From Salticus scenicus (lineage: Eukaryota; Arthropoda; Arachnida; Araneae; Salticidae), in assembly GCA_963930645.1 (NCBI GenBank), contig OZ005660.1:245733082-245797081 (forward strand): DNA of 64,000 bases, written 5' to 3'. The notes below the pieces were generated by a model. It saw only the letters and a program-made list of their open reading frames with translations. It ran no database searches and was not told the DNA's origin. Made by a program: the position numbers and the translations under genes. Below, piece by piece: positions 46,470-56,791 of the stretch; positions within the stretch are counted from its first letter, which is position 1; each line of letters begins with the position of its first letter.

Positions 46470-47658
46470 AATACTTATTTATTTAAACACTTATATTTAA
46501 AATAATGATTGTTATTATATGAAAGATCTGGACACTGTGCATTTTCCAGGACGTGTGTTTACGCAAGCGAAGTGTGACGTCACTGACCATCCGTGGATGC
46601 AAGAAAAATATTTCCTATGTTAATCGCCCATTGTATTTTTTATAAAAAAATTATTAAAAATCAAGGGAAATTATTTCCCGATTTCAATCCCCGTATTTAG
46701 GTATAGATGTGTATTAGTTATCGTGTGCATGCATTAGATTAAGTTATTTTTGCTGTAAAACTGATAAAATTTGAATTTTAAATTTCAAAACTGTAAGGAA
46801 AAAAAAAATGGCAAACTTCTATATTCGATTAAAAACATAAGCATTTCATTCCAAAGGAAGATATTTACACCATAAATATCCAACTAATATACTAATTAAA
46901 AGGAAAATTATAAATATTCTATCATAATTTGAAGTCAAATTTGTTTTCAAATGTCTAAATAAAGTATCTGATATAAGATACTAATATTTTGCAACGGAAT
47001 AGATTTCATATGTCATCCTTGACGGGGAAAAAATCGCCAAATTATTGGGCAAACATATTTAATTCCTTTCAAGAATCATGGTTATTTTAACAACGTATAT
47101 TAAGAAAATAATCAGAAATGTGAAACAATATTTCGTACAATACATATTACGAAAATATACATCTGGCGTGTATATTTTCGTATTACGTTTTTGATCGCCA
47201 AATACAACAAACGCCAAGGACGACAGAGTCTTGAAATTAAAAATTAAAATTTTGTCAATTTGACAGCAAAATAAATCAATCTAACACATGCACATGATAA
47301 CTAATACATATCTATACCCAAATATGGGGATTAAAATCGGGAAATGATTTTCTTTGATTTTTAATAATTTTTTACAAAAAATCCAATAGGCGATTAACAT
47401 AGGAAATCTTTTTCTTGCAACCACAGATGGTCAGTGTCAGTGACATCATCACTTCGCTTGCGTATTGTCCTGATCGCCTTCTTCATGTTTGTGTTTTTTG
47501 TAGCAATGATGGTCGCAATCCAATTCTATTTTATTTAAATCGTCATCTCTCAATAAAGAATTATTTGAAATATTAGGAAGAACCTCGCCCTCAAGATTTA
47601 TTGAATCACCGGTATCCCCATCGTGCGGTTTGTCCGCACGACTGGACGACCCATTGTT
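46470..47658 (-). pseudogene. coding-like ORF interrupted by a TIR element, unrecognised
   Basis: On the minus strand from about 47658 a frame reads NNGSSSRADKPHDGDTGDSI, LEGEVLPNISNNSLLRDDDL and CDHHCYKKHKHEEGDQDN up to 47465, where the TIR element begins. Removing that element and one TA lets the frame continue as KHTSWKMHSVQIFHIITIII to a stop near 46480. An acidic and then His/Lys-rich composition suggests a real protein part, but no start or domain was recognised. Confidence in coding origin is moderate, in function none. Confidence 0.35.
46562..47462. mobile_element. 901-bp element with about 200-bp terminal inverted repeats
   Basis: The left arm from CGCAAGCGAAGTG and the right arm ending CACTTCGCTTGCG match over about 200 bp, including CTATGTTAATCGCC and GGTATAGATRTGTATTAGTT. 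TA flanks each side (46560-46561 and 47463-47464). The interior is non-coding. Tc1/mariner-like by flanks only. Confidence 0.78.
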
Positions 47659-48870
47659 TTATCTAGTATCTTTTAAAGTATTTTCTCTGAGTTTGCCCTT
47701 ATTTTCCTTAATCGAAAAAAAAGTCGAAAGCCAAAATTTTCAAAATTATCGCCTGTACCTTTTAGAGTAAAAATGCCTACCTATGTACAACATTCGTTTC
47801 GGACACAATATACCGATGCCGTCATCTTCAGTACATAATCTGAAATTGCTAGATGACCACTTAACTGGAGGTAAAGCCATGTTTTCACTTTTGCAATAAA
47901 TTTATTCTACCCATTGATTTTGAGCATAAAGGTGAAAAGCCTTAGACTAGTGATGACCTTTATTTTCAAATAATTTATGATGTTTAGTAATCATAGGAGC
48001 ATTTCCAGTTCTAGTAAAATTAGCCACAGTGACTCCACCATGATGAAAGCAATATGAAAATAAAAATAATTATAAGATAAAAAACTTTTTATAAACCATG
48101 TTTTTAAATTTTCTGTTGAATCATAGCTATAGAAATAACTACATTAGCACTTTATCAATGCGTATTGTTACGAAACTGTAAATAATTGTACTTATTTTTG
48201 TATAAATTCTTTCAAAGTGGCTTAGTAAGTTGATAAAATGTCAATTTTCTGCATTTCCAGCACTTTTTCGCGTTAAAATAGCTTAATTAACCATTTAAAA
48301 CGCATTAAAAAAGCTCCAATAGGCAGGTAATGGATTTGGCGAGAAAATCCTTATTATCGATATTCCAAAGATGGATGTTCTAATGTGATTGGTTAAAGAG
48401 TTACGGGAAATTTGAATTTAAAAAAAAGTTGATTTTAAAAATAAAATATTAATCCTTTTAGAACAACATATATTTGCATCATGAATTACATAGCACTTTA
48501 CCAATGTGTAGAAAATCTTTAAAGTGATAATGATGTCATTTTTTGCCAGATGCATAATTTAACTTTTTACAACTTTTTAACGCTCACGTTCAATTAAATG
48601 TATTTATTTTTATATCAAAACAAAATGAACTCGTAAAATTTTTTGGCAACATTTAAATTATAGCTAATATTTTAATGACTATTTTGATTGCTATTAGGAG
48701 CTTATTATTTTCATATTTTAATTAATCAAAAGAAAACTATTCGAAAATCGGACTTCGAAGTATTGTGTTATCACCGGGTTCTGAGCTACTGTGAAAGTTT
48801 CAATTGTCTAGCTAGTAGGGAAGTTAGTTAAAAATAGATTGCAAGATTTGTACCGGACAAACAAACAATC
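47659..48870. other. non-coding DNA with repeat fragments
   Basis: Contains a hammerhead-like motif (47783-47836) and a reversed fragment of the 148-bp unit (48785-48865). Otherwise AT-rich without supported genes. Confidence 0.5.
47783..47836 (-). ncRNA. second hammerhead-like motif, weaker
   Basis: The minus strand reads ATGTA, CTGAAGA, an interior with a short GAC/GTC stem, CGAAA, C-GAAT-G, TT, G, TACAT. The CUGANGA and GAAA boxes and the flanking ATGTA/TACAT stem are present, but stem II is weak and one base intervenes before stem I. It is likely a decayed relative of the Penelope-type motif. Confidence 0.3.
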
Positions 48871-49207
48871 AAGAATAGAAGTTAATAAAAACATGGTAAA
48901 AAGTAAGGTGATTTTGCCTGATTAGATGACAGTTGGCGATATATGTCACTCGCAAATAATTCCTCTTTAGTTACGCAGCCTTTTTTTTTTTTGCGGTGCT
49001 CTTCTCCTGACAATGTTTCTGGATCGGGTAGAATTACTCTTTTTACGAGGACGTTACTGTCTATTCCTCCGTACTAAACGTTTCGTTTTAATACTTTTTG
49101 TAGGTCTTCCAAGCAATGTAGTACAACCCAACCTAACCTTCGTATTTCCCCAGTTTTGCATGAACTTTTCGGCATGTTTAAGTAAAGTTGTTGGATTATT
49201 TTTACTT
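48871..49207. other. short intergenic stretch
   Basis: Ends at the Helentron-like element. The ORF that starts at 49013 runs into that element and has no domain. Confidence 0.45.
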
Positions 49208-50166
49208 TCTTCTATCGTGAATAGAAGAAAGGATTGGATTCGTAAAAAGTTTCAATTTCGGGTTATTGATGGATTTACACGTTTTGAGAGCTGTAGAACA
49301 CGATTTTACCATTTTTAGAAAATGTCTGTCTGTCTGTCTGTGTGTGTGTGACAAAATTTTGTGGCAACTATATCTCTGGAACTACTGCACAGAATTTCAT
49401 ACAAATTGGTATGTAGTTGCACCTTGAAATAAATTAGTGCCTATCAACTTTTGGTAAAAATCGTCTTACAGGTTGCGTTGCCATCCCGCTTTTTCTAAAT
49501 GTTTAACAGGGTGATATAGCGCAGAAATTTTCAAGATGGGTATCATTTGAAACGTCTCGTCAGTACCTTTAAAACGAATGGTTGAACTATAAATCTGTGA
49601 TAATTTAAAACAAAGTTATCGATTTTTTTTTACTTTTTACGAAAAAAAACTTAGAAAAAAAAAATCATTTTTTTTTCTCTCCCCTTAATTTTATCAAACT
49701 CCCACGGTTTCCGTGTTCTGACAAAGTTAAACTAATTTTTGCTTTTTTCCCCTAATTTTGTCGAAGTCCTACGGTTTCCGTGTCTAGACAAACTTAACAT
49801 ATTTTTGCATTTTTCCCCTAATTTTGTCAAAGTCCCACGGTTTCCGTGTTTTGACAAACTTTAACAAATTTTCACATTTTACACAAAATTTTGTCAAAGT
49901 GCCGCTTTTTTTTTTCTTTCTCTTCCCTTAATTCTAACAAACTTCCACGGTCTCCGTGTTCTGACAAACTTAAACAAATTTTTGCATTTTCCCCCCATTT
50001 TGTCAAAGTCCCACGGTCTCCGTGTTTTGACAAACCTAATTTTCACATTTTACCGAAAATTTTGTCCAAGTCCCACTTTTTTTTTTTTTTTTTTTTTTTA
50101 TTGTGACTGAGTGAATTTGTATAGGAAAATATAGAAGAAAGTCTCGTGGTGGCCACAACATACTAG
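49208..50166 (+). mobile_element. Helentron-like non-autonomous element B
   Basis: Starts TCTTCTAT with a hairpin to ATAGAAGA and ends with ATAGAAGAAAGTC, a GTGG-TGG-CCAC hairpin (50146-50156), then CTAG at 50163-50166 followed by T. A TC start, a hairpin about 6-10 bases before a CTRR end and a following T are Helitron-type features. It includes a dispersed repeat piece (49230-49470), a GTCTGTCTGTCTGTGTG microsatellite, and its own tandem array. Confidence 0.6.
49680..50095 (+). repeat. tandem repeat of about 67 bp with hairpin per unit
   Basis: CCACGGTTTCCGTG or CCACGGTCTCCGTG occurs at about 49703, 49837, 49947 and 50012 (variant CTACGGTTTCCGTG at 49770), each within TTTTGTCAAAGTC...TGACAAACTT. 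Two units are deleted in the middle. Each CACGG/CCGTG forms a small hairpin, the same design as in the 45655 array though with a different sequence. Confidence 0.78.
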
Positions 50167-50214
50167 TTTATTTTTCCTAAAATATTAAGATTTTGGAGAG
50201 TTTGTGTTTTCAAT

Positions 50215-50430
50215 TTATTTTGCGTTTCTGGAATTTAGCAGTAAACCAACGGTCGTTCCCCCAATTACTGTTCCACCAGCAGTAATTAAACCAGCTGGTC
50301 CTAAAGAAGTTAATGCATAAACAGAACTAACTTCACCAGCTTCTATAGAAAAAACAGAAAACGATATAACACCGGTTTCTAATAAAACACCAGCAATAAC
50401 TTCAGATAATGAAGCCAAAACAGTTCCCAT
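50215..50430 (-). CDS. 71-codon ORF resembling the N-terminus of polyomavirus-type minor capsid protein
   Basis: The ORF starts Met-Gly, has leucines at 5 and 8, FSV at 24-26, AGE at 31-33 and a hydrophobic Gly/Thr-rich end. This pattern (Met-Gly acylation signal, a hydrophobic helix, then an AGE-type turn) matches my knowledge of the VP2 start in polyomaviruses. VP2 is normally several hundred residues and lies inside the virion; here only about 70 codons remain before a stop. It is clearly less AT-rich than its surroundings, which suggests an imported coding sequence. No major capsid or replication gene is seen nearby. It could instead be a small Gly-rich secreted or membrane peptide of the host. 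Similarity was judged by eye only. Confidence 0.35.
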   Translation of the reverse strand: MGTVLASLSEVIAGVLLETGVISFSVFSIEAGEVSSVYALTSLGPAGLITAGGTVIGGTTVGLLLNSRNAK

Positions 50431-51193
50431 AAAATCACGTGAAAAAAAAAAAAAACGAATATCCTATGCACAAAGGGACTATTCTAATGAAACTATTTAA
50501 TTATCATTAATTAGTAATTATTAGCAATTAAACCAATTAATTACAAATAATTAAAAATTAGGTAATTATTCAAATAAATAGTTAACTATTATATTCATTT
50601 AATAAAAAAATAAATGAAGTTAATAATTATTAAATATAATTATTAATTACTGATATTAAATAAATAAATCAATTAAATTTATATTCACAAAGGAAACAGC
50701 TTTCTAACGTCTGTCTTTAATTAGTTACGATTATTCAATAACTTTAATCTGCCCCGAACGTACTTTAATACATCTGGAAAAAAATACAATACACAATACC
50801 CTCCAACGTACTTATTTAATGATATTAACACCACAACATACTTAACTGTACCGTAATTTCATTATTTTTATAAAACAAAGGCATGACCCAGGAATTAATT
50901 TTCTTGGGAATTTCCAGGAATCAAGTTTAATGTCATTTATTGCCTGTTGAGCCGCAAGTGAGTTTAGACTTTATTTCATATGCATTTTTCAGTGACAAAT
51001 CCAAATTTGCTATTATATCACTTGTGTCATTTTTCTTGCCAGATTTGAGTATGATTTTTGTTTGATCTCTTGAAGTTTTCTAGATGGCAACATCATGTGA
51101 ATTATATGCACTCTTTCTTAACTCAACTTTATAATCATATATTGTTATTCTGTTATTGATGAAGAAAATTCTTTTTTTAGATATTATTGTTAT
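50431..51193. other. AT-rich non-coding DNA
   Basis: Dominated by TTAATTA-like words at 50490-50680. No genes or clear elements seen. Confidence 0.5.
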
Positions 51194-51201
51194 GATTAAT
51201 G

Positions 51202-52722
51202 GGTTATTTTTCCTTTATCCAGGCGCATGGAAATCACCAAATACTATTAACCAAGTGCGAGCCAAGTCGCAAAGCAAAGCGAATGTAAAAATAGTTTACG
51301 GAATAAAAATCGAAACATTACATTAGGGTTGTAAAAAATTTAGGGTTATAAGAAAACAAGCCATGGCCCCATACAAACAATCACATTACAGTTGTAAGAA
51401 ATTTTGGTGAAATTCTACATTATTTGGCGATTTTTCGAAGTGAGCCAAGTCATGGTCCCATCACAGATTATCATACAGATAGGACAGTGAAGCTAAAACG
51501 CGAACCGGAAATATAGTAGCACCACTAGTGTCAACGGAGGGGAACTACATGTGTTATGTCTACATTAATAGCATCTTTGGTCGAAAATTGTTTTTCTATT
51601 TCGCGAGTAGTTAGTAGCAGGTAGGAATGGGAAGTTTTCATTTTCTGCACTTTCTATTGTTTTTTAATTCACAAAATTATCCTCAAAACATTCACAGGTA
51701 TTCTTCTGAGAAATAAAAATTGATTTTTATAATGTTTAAAAATATGCTTTGTCAAACATATTCATATTCAAGTACAAATTAAAATTACAAACTGTAATTC
51801 TGTAATAGCAGTGTGGTATGAAATCATTAAATATTTAACGTTGCTTGGTTTAAATAATACAAAATGCTTTAAAATGAAAAATTTTTTTTATTTTATGTAT
51901 ATTTTCAAAGTTTATTTTCTTAATATTTAGCACTTGTTTCTTAAAATAAATTGCTTTTGACAATCAAGTTTGTAAACAATAATAAAGTTGGCAAATGAAA
52001 ACATATGTGCTGTTTTCTTTCCTTCACTTTTTCTACTACTTTTAAATTCACAAAATCATAACATTCACAGCTATTTTCTAAGAAATAAAACTAATTTTTA
52101 TTATGTTTGAAAATAAAAATTGCCAAACACATTCGTTTTCAAGTGTACAAATTAATATAACAAACAAAAATACTTCTGGTTTACGTATATTTTCGAAATT
52201 TATTTGCTTAATATTTAGTACTTGCTTCTTAAAATAAATTGCTTTCGTCAATCAAATTCGTAAACAATAACAAGTCCGAATGTAAACATCCATGCAACGG
52301 CTAGTTGGTTGGATGTTGGGTTTAACGTTGCACTAGTATTACGATATGAACATAGATACAATGAAAATAAGACGAGCGATTGCGTAAGCTGGAGAGCTCG
52401 TGAAACTTACAGCCGTTGACAATAGGATCGCTGCAGTCAAATTTTGGTTACCGAAGAATATACGGGAGTGTCCTATCTGTATAATAATCTGTGGGCCCCA
52501 TACAAACATTCACTAGTTGTCAGGCCACAAGAGCCAAGTCACCAAGTCCAAGTTATTTTTGCTAAACCAAGCCGTGACCCCATACAAACATTCATATTAG
52601 GGTTGTAAGAATTTTTGGTGGAATTCTACATTATTTGGCGATTTTTCAATGCGAGCCAAGTCGCCAAGCCCTTAATAGTATTCGGCGATTTTTTCTATGC
52701 GCCCAGATAAAGGAAAAGTACC
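51202..52722. mobile_element. 1.52-kb TIR element with 8-bp target duplication
   Basis: Left GGTTATTTTTCCTTTATCC and right (reverse complement) GGTACTTTTCCTTTATCTGG are inverted, extending over GGCGCAT and AATACTATTAA. The direct repeat GATTAATG lies at 51194-51201 and 52723-52730. Subterminal copies of GCGAGCCAAGTCGC and CCCCATACAAACA lie on both sides. Merlin-, hAT- or P-like by duplication length; no transposase. It hosts a second element (51462-52493). Confidence 0.8.
51462..52493. mobile_element. 1.03-kb TIR element nested in the previous one
   Basis: Left CACAGATTATCATACAGATA and right (reverse complement) CACAGATTATTATACAGATA match over about 25 bp with one difference. The flanks GGTCCCAT (51454-51461) and GGCCCCAT (52494-52501) are an 8-bp duplication with one change. 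The interior has a block of about 350 bp repeated in tandem (about 51640-52005 and 52006-52300). No transposase. Confidence 0.78.
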
Positions 52723-52730
52723 GATTAATG

Positions 52731-53781
52731 TAACTAATAATTAATTTTCTTTAATGTTACTTGAAACTAAATAACACAATTATTTTGATTGAAATAAAAT
52801 CTACTTCTTAATTTTAATTTAATGATAATTAAAAATAACAGAATTTTTTTCAAATGATTAAATATTTTTTTTTTTTTTTTAATTGAGTCTTTATATGTTC
52901 AACTAGCCGAATAATTTAATATTCGGCCTAGCCGAATAGTTTTAGATTCAGCCAAACTGAATATTCGGTGCATCCCTAGTTTGTACACTGTAATGGCACC
53001 AAATTCTTTGGTGTACCTACAAGCACTATACACAAGACATACAACTCAAACACTACACACACATACACACACACACACAAAATCTTTTAGATAATCCCTA
53101 ATGATACTAATGAATCCCGTGCTCCTTAAATCATTTATAAGGGTACTATAATAGCACTATGGTACAGAATCTTATTTGAGTACCAGAATATAAGAGTACA
53201 ATGCTTATATGGATAAATAAATCAAGTAAAGAGACATGCAAGTAGACGCGGGTAAATTTTCATAAATTTCCTTCAAATACAACTGTTTTATTAAAAGAAT
53301 GACTAATAAAACAGGAAAGAGATAATTTTATATGAATAAAATGCAGCATATTATATTCAGATTATTTCACAGAATGTGACTTTGCTCACCATAATTTTAC
53401 AAAGTAAAAAAAGGTTTCTGAAAAGTGATGATTAACACATAAAGTAATTTTGCTGAGTCTCATAATTACACTGCTATCAGTTTAGAAAATAATATATGTA
53501 CAAGAAAAAGTTATTGAGTATAAATAATATAGGAATATGAACAAATGTAAATTGAGAAAAAATGAAACAATAATGCATAGTTACACAAGATGAAATGATT
53601 TCATTGTCTTTGTTCTACAAAAATGCGAACAAATATAAAAATTTAAAAATCGCAGTCGACATAAATTACATGAGTATGCATAATACATAAAATGTGAACA
53701 AACTGGAATGAAGATAAAAATTAAAAACAAATGTTTTAAACAAAGTGTACACACGTGTGTATATAAATGATTTAAATAAGC

Positions 53782-53820
<39 letters not shown>

Positions 53821-54560
53821 TCAACAAGTTTTAGCAAAGAACAATGGTTTGAATTGATTAATCATTTTTCTATGCATTCCGTACGGTACTACATATACTG
53901 GGTGATAAAAATTAAATGTAAAATTGTGTCTATATTAAACGTGAACAATTCGTTAACAGTCAATAATTTAACAGAACAATAATTTAACAGTCAGGAACAA
54001 CATAAATTATTTCAGTTTATCTCCAAGACTTCGACCTCAATTAAAAGTACCTTTCCTTTTCTCATTAAATTCAGTTTTTTTAAAAATCACCATGAAAAAA
54101 ATAAGCGCTACCCTGATTTTTTCCTGTTAAACTTTACTATAAACTTCATGATTTAGATTGGTTGTGTTACTCACATTTCTAGGAGTCTACAATAAATTTG
54201 AATAAAACTGAAAGAATTTAAAAAATAAATAAATAAATAAATATGTAAAACAACAACTCTTTAGGATAAGCAAAATTATAAAAATTTAACCTTAAGTATA
54301 AGGTGGAATAACCTTACTGTATCTGGTACGCACAAAACGAAAAAAAAAAAAAAAAAAAAGTATAACATTAATTTTGCAGTAACATTGAAGCATATAGGAG
54401 ATTTATTGTAAGAAATGAAGTAGAAAATTCCCTATTTTCTTATTTTATCATTAAAATTTAAATTATAAAATACGGGTTCCAAAATTAACTAAAATGCTAA
54501 CATATCAATTAATTGACTAATGGGAGGGTATATGGTATGGTGCAGGTGCAGTCTAAAAGT
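52731..54560. other. AT-rich non-coding DNA with a hAT-like end and simple repeats
   Basis: 52905-52979 reads ATTCGGCCTAGCCGAATAG ... GAATATTCGGTGCATCCCTA. The end TAGGGATGCACCGAATA (reverse) is a known type of hAT terminus; the other end was not found. A CA microsatellite lies at about 53057-53080, an A run at about 53787-53818 and another A run at about 54341-54358. No genes supported. Confidence 0.5.
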
Positions 54561-54569
54561 TTAAGTAAT

Positions 54570-54962
54570 TTAATGCGCCCCCCCATCCAATAGCTCTTTC
54601 GACATGAATTCTATGTCGCGAAACATTTTCTTTTCTTTTCTTTCATCAAATGAAAATTGAATTTTGTTTTTTAAAAAGTGTGGTGTAACTAATTTAAAAC
54701 TAAATATAGACGGTACAGCATCACTTTTCAGAAATCTTCTCTCTGTAAAATTTTGGTAAGTAAAGTCATTTTCGGAAAAATGCTCTGAACATAATACGCT
54801 ATGTTTAGATGGTGTAAAATTTTCTCTTTTCAGTTTGATGAGCCATTCTTTTAATAAACCGGACGAATTTAAAGGAAATGCATGAAAACTTACGCGTTTC
54901 TGCTTGCATGTTTCTTTGCTTGAATTATTTGTGCATCTAAAATATGCACAGTTTTTTGGCAT
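54570..54962 (-). CDS. THAP-domain protein
   Basis: The natural start is probably the internal Met at 54962 (MPKNCAYFRC), although an open frame extends upstream to 55004. The THAP zinc finger (C2CH) is visible as CAYFRC, the WLIKLKREN helix region, then VLCSEHF and the AVPSIF box that closes the fold. About 130 residues remain, of which some 90 are THAP. THAP domains bind DNA in transcription factors and in P-type transposases. The tail after the domain is basic (FDERKEKKMFRDIEFMSKEL), and the frame ends at 54570 without an obvious splice donor. It is the only intact THAP unit of three within 2.6 kb; a domesticated transposon origin is possible. Confidence 0.65.
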   Translation of the reverse strand: MPKNCAYFRCTNNSSKETCKQKRVSFHAFPLNSSGLLKEWLIKLKRENFTPSKHSVLCSEHFSENDFTYQNFTERRFLKSDAVPSIFSFKLVTPHFLKNKIQFSFDERKEKKMFRDIEFMSKELLDGGAH

Positions 54963-55139
54963 GTTGCTTTTTTTTACTTCGCATTCGCAGCGTAAACAAA
55001 TCATAGAATACCACCATCACATGACTTCCACACAAATGTTGCCAACGGTGAATAACCCTCATATTTGTTCCCTAAAAAAAATTAGACCCTAAAAAAAAAA
55101 AAAAGGGATAAAAGACATTAAAAGTTCCTTCATCATCAT

Positions 55140-55493
55140 CACGGGAACTTTTGGAGTGCCTGCAGTGATCGAAACCACGGCTTACCTCCACCTAAAGTTG
55201 TAGGTGTATGATCAAGAAACTCGGTTTTCTTGACCAAGGCCAAACTGTAGGAGTTACCACAGTTATCCACCAGACGGCGCTGCGTGCGTTGGTCATTTCG
55301 CGGCTTATTTTCATGGTTTTACTAGGTACGAACGGTAGAAGTTTGTGTATTTATATTTTTCTTTTCTATAGATTGTGAAATTATCGAATGTATGTAATAT
55401 CAGGATTCTGAGTAACGTTATTTTAAATAGTAACTCAAGCTGTAGTAAGAACTTGATTTCAGTCAAGTCAATGAGCAATAAATTATCAACTTC
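55140..55493. promoter_or_regulatory. GC-richer spacer between divergent THAP loci
   Basis: Lies between the minus-strand THAP start at 54962 and the plus-strand THAP start at 55494, and includes CCAGACGGCGCTGCGTGCG at 55270-55288. A two-way promoter is possible by position; no specific element is assigned. Confidence 0.3.
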
Positions 55494-55794
55494 ATGAATA
55501 TGGCATACTGCTGTGTTCCATTCTGCAAATCGAATTCCAGAAAGAATAAGGACATATCGTTCCATGAATTTCCATCGGATAATGACGTAAAATCTGCTTG
55601 GTTAAAGGCAATTTCTCGTGAAGATTACTACCCGAATGGTAAATCCAATTAGTCACGTGTTTGTAGCAAACATTTTAAAAATAAAGATTACATAGAGAAC
55701 CGAAAAAGACGACGGCTAAAGCCTACCCATAGAACCAAAAGGATCCATTGGATGTCCTACAAAAATCATACATATCCTACAACTGACATATCCG
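55494..55794 (+). pseudogene. THAP-domain exon with in-frame stop
   Basis: From ATG 55494 (MNMAYCCVPFCKSNSRKN) the THAP pattern follows: C-x4-C start, FHEFPSD, SAWLKAISRED, then TAG at 55650-55652 in place of a residue just before SRVCSKHF. The frame continues through RKRRRLKP to a strong donor GTAAGT at 55795. The exon design is the same as that of the next THAP locus. One nonsense codon appears to be the main lesion. Confidence 0.6.
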
Positions 55795-55869
55795 GTAAGT
55801 GTCAAAGAACAGCAACCAGAGAATGCATAATTCAAGATACTCGTAGGATCGCGGGGGTTTCAAGTGACG

Positions 55870-56017
55870 ATTAGAACGAGACACGCCCACCTACGTCACA
55901 GCGACGTCATAGGCGCTTGTTTGTGAGCAGCGCGGGAAGTTTCGGTTTTGGATAGCTTGATGCTGCTTGTTGTTGATCGTTTGATTTTATAAAAAAACAA
56001 AAATAAAAAAAAGACGA
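55870..56017 (+). promoter_or_regulatory. GC-rich promoter-like segment with CRE-like sites
   Basis: Immediately upstream of the THAP start at 56018. It contains TACGTCAC (55892-55899) and GACGTCAT (55903-55910), both close to the cAMP-response-type TGACGTCA site. Function inferred. Confidence 0.4.
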
Positions 56018-56075
56018 TGGTGCAACATTGTGCTGTTCCACAATGCAGCAACAACGCTACATTAAAGGCAATTTC

Positions 56076-56108
<33 letters not shown>

Positions 56109-56755
56109 CATTTCCAAGGGATAGAAATATGCGAAAACAATGGCTTGTAAAAATTCGACGTGATGAACGAAAAAATGCAGAACTTTCGGATACTATGAGG
56201 GTATGCTCAGCACATTTTTTGGATACTGATTTTATTACTTCAAAAAATGGAAAACGAAGAAATCTGCAGAAAGACGCTCTGCCTTCAGACTTTTCATTTA
56301 CTTCTCCTAGAAAGATGAAACGTCGTCGTCCCCTGATATGAAAGGCATTTGACACTACAAGTGCTGCTTCCTCATCAAACGTAAGTTTAATTTATTCCTT
56401 TTAAGCTTATCTGAGTTAATTCTAGGATGTTTTGATTAATGTAGCTGAATTTAACGCTAACTTACATATGTCTTTCTTATAAGTATATACATATAACTAA
56501 AAAATATGGGTCAAATAAATAGTAGTAGACCAGTTTGATTTTACAACAGGAATTGTCGCTTTAGCATACAAACTACACAATTTAATTTATGTTACTATGT
56601 GAAAGTTATTTAACTGCGAGAACAGTTACTTAAATGGATAATTAAGCATTTAATTGCCCCATATTAGACAGTGTTGTTTAATCAAATAACATATCCCTTT
56701 TATATATATATATAGGGCCGGTGACGGGGGGGGGGCGTAATTCCTGTCACCGGCC

Positions 56756-56791
<36 letters not shown>

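Noticed and set aside
49013..49318. Plus-strand ORF of 101 codons
   Set aside because: It runs into the Helentron-like element and dispersed repeat, with no recognisable domain.
55896..56355. Minus-strand ORFs with poly-lysine
   Set aside because: They are the antisense of the T run in the THAP exon.
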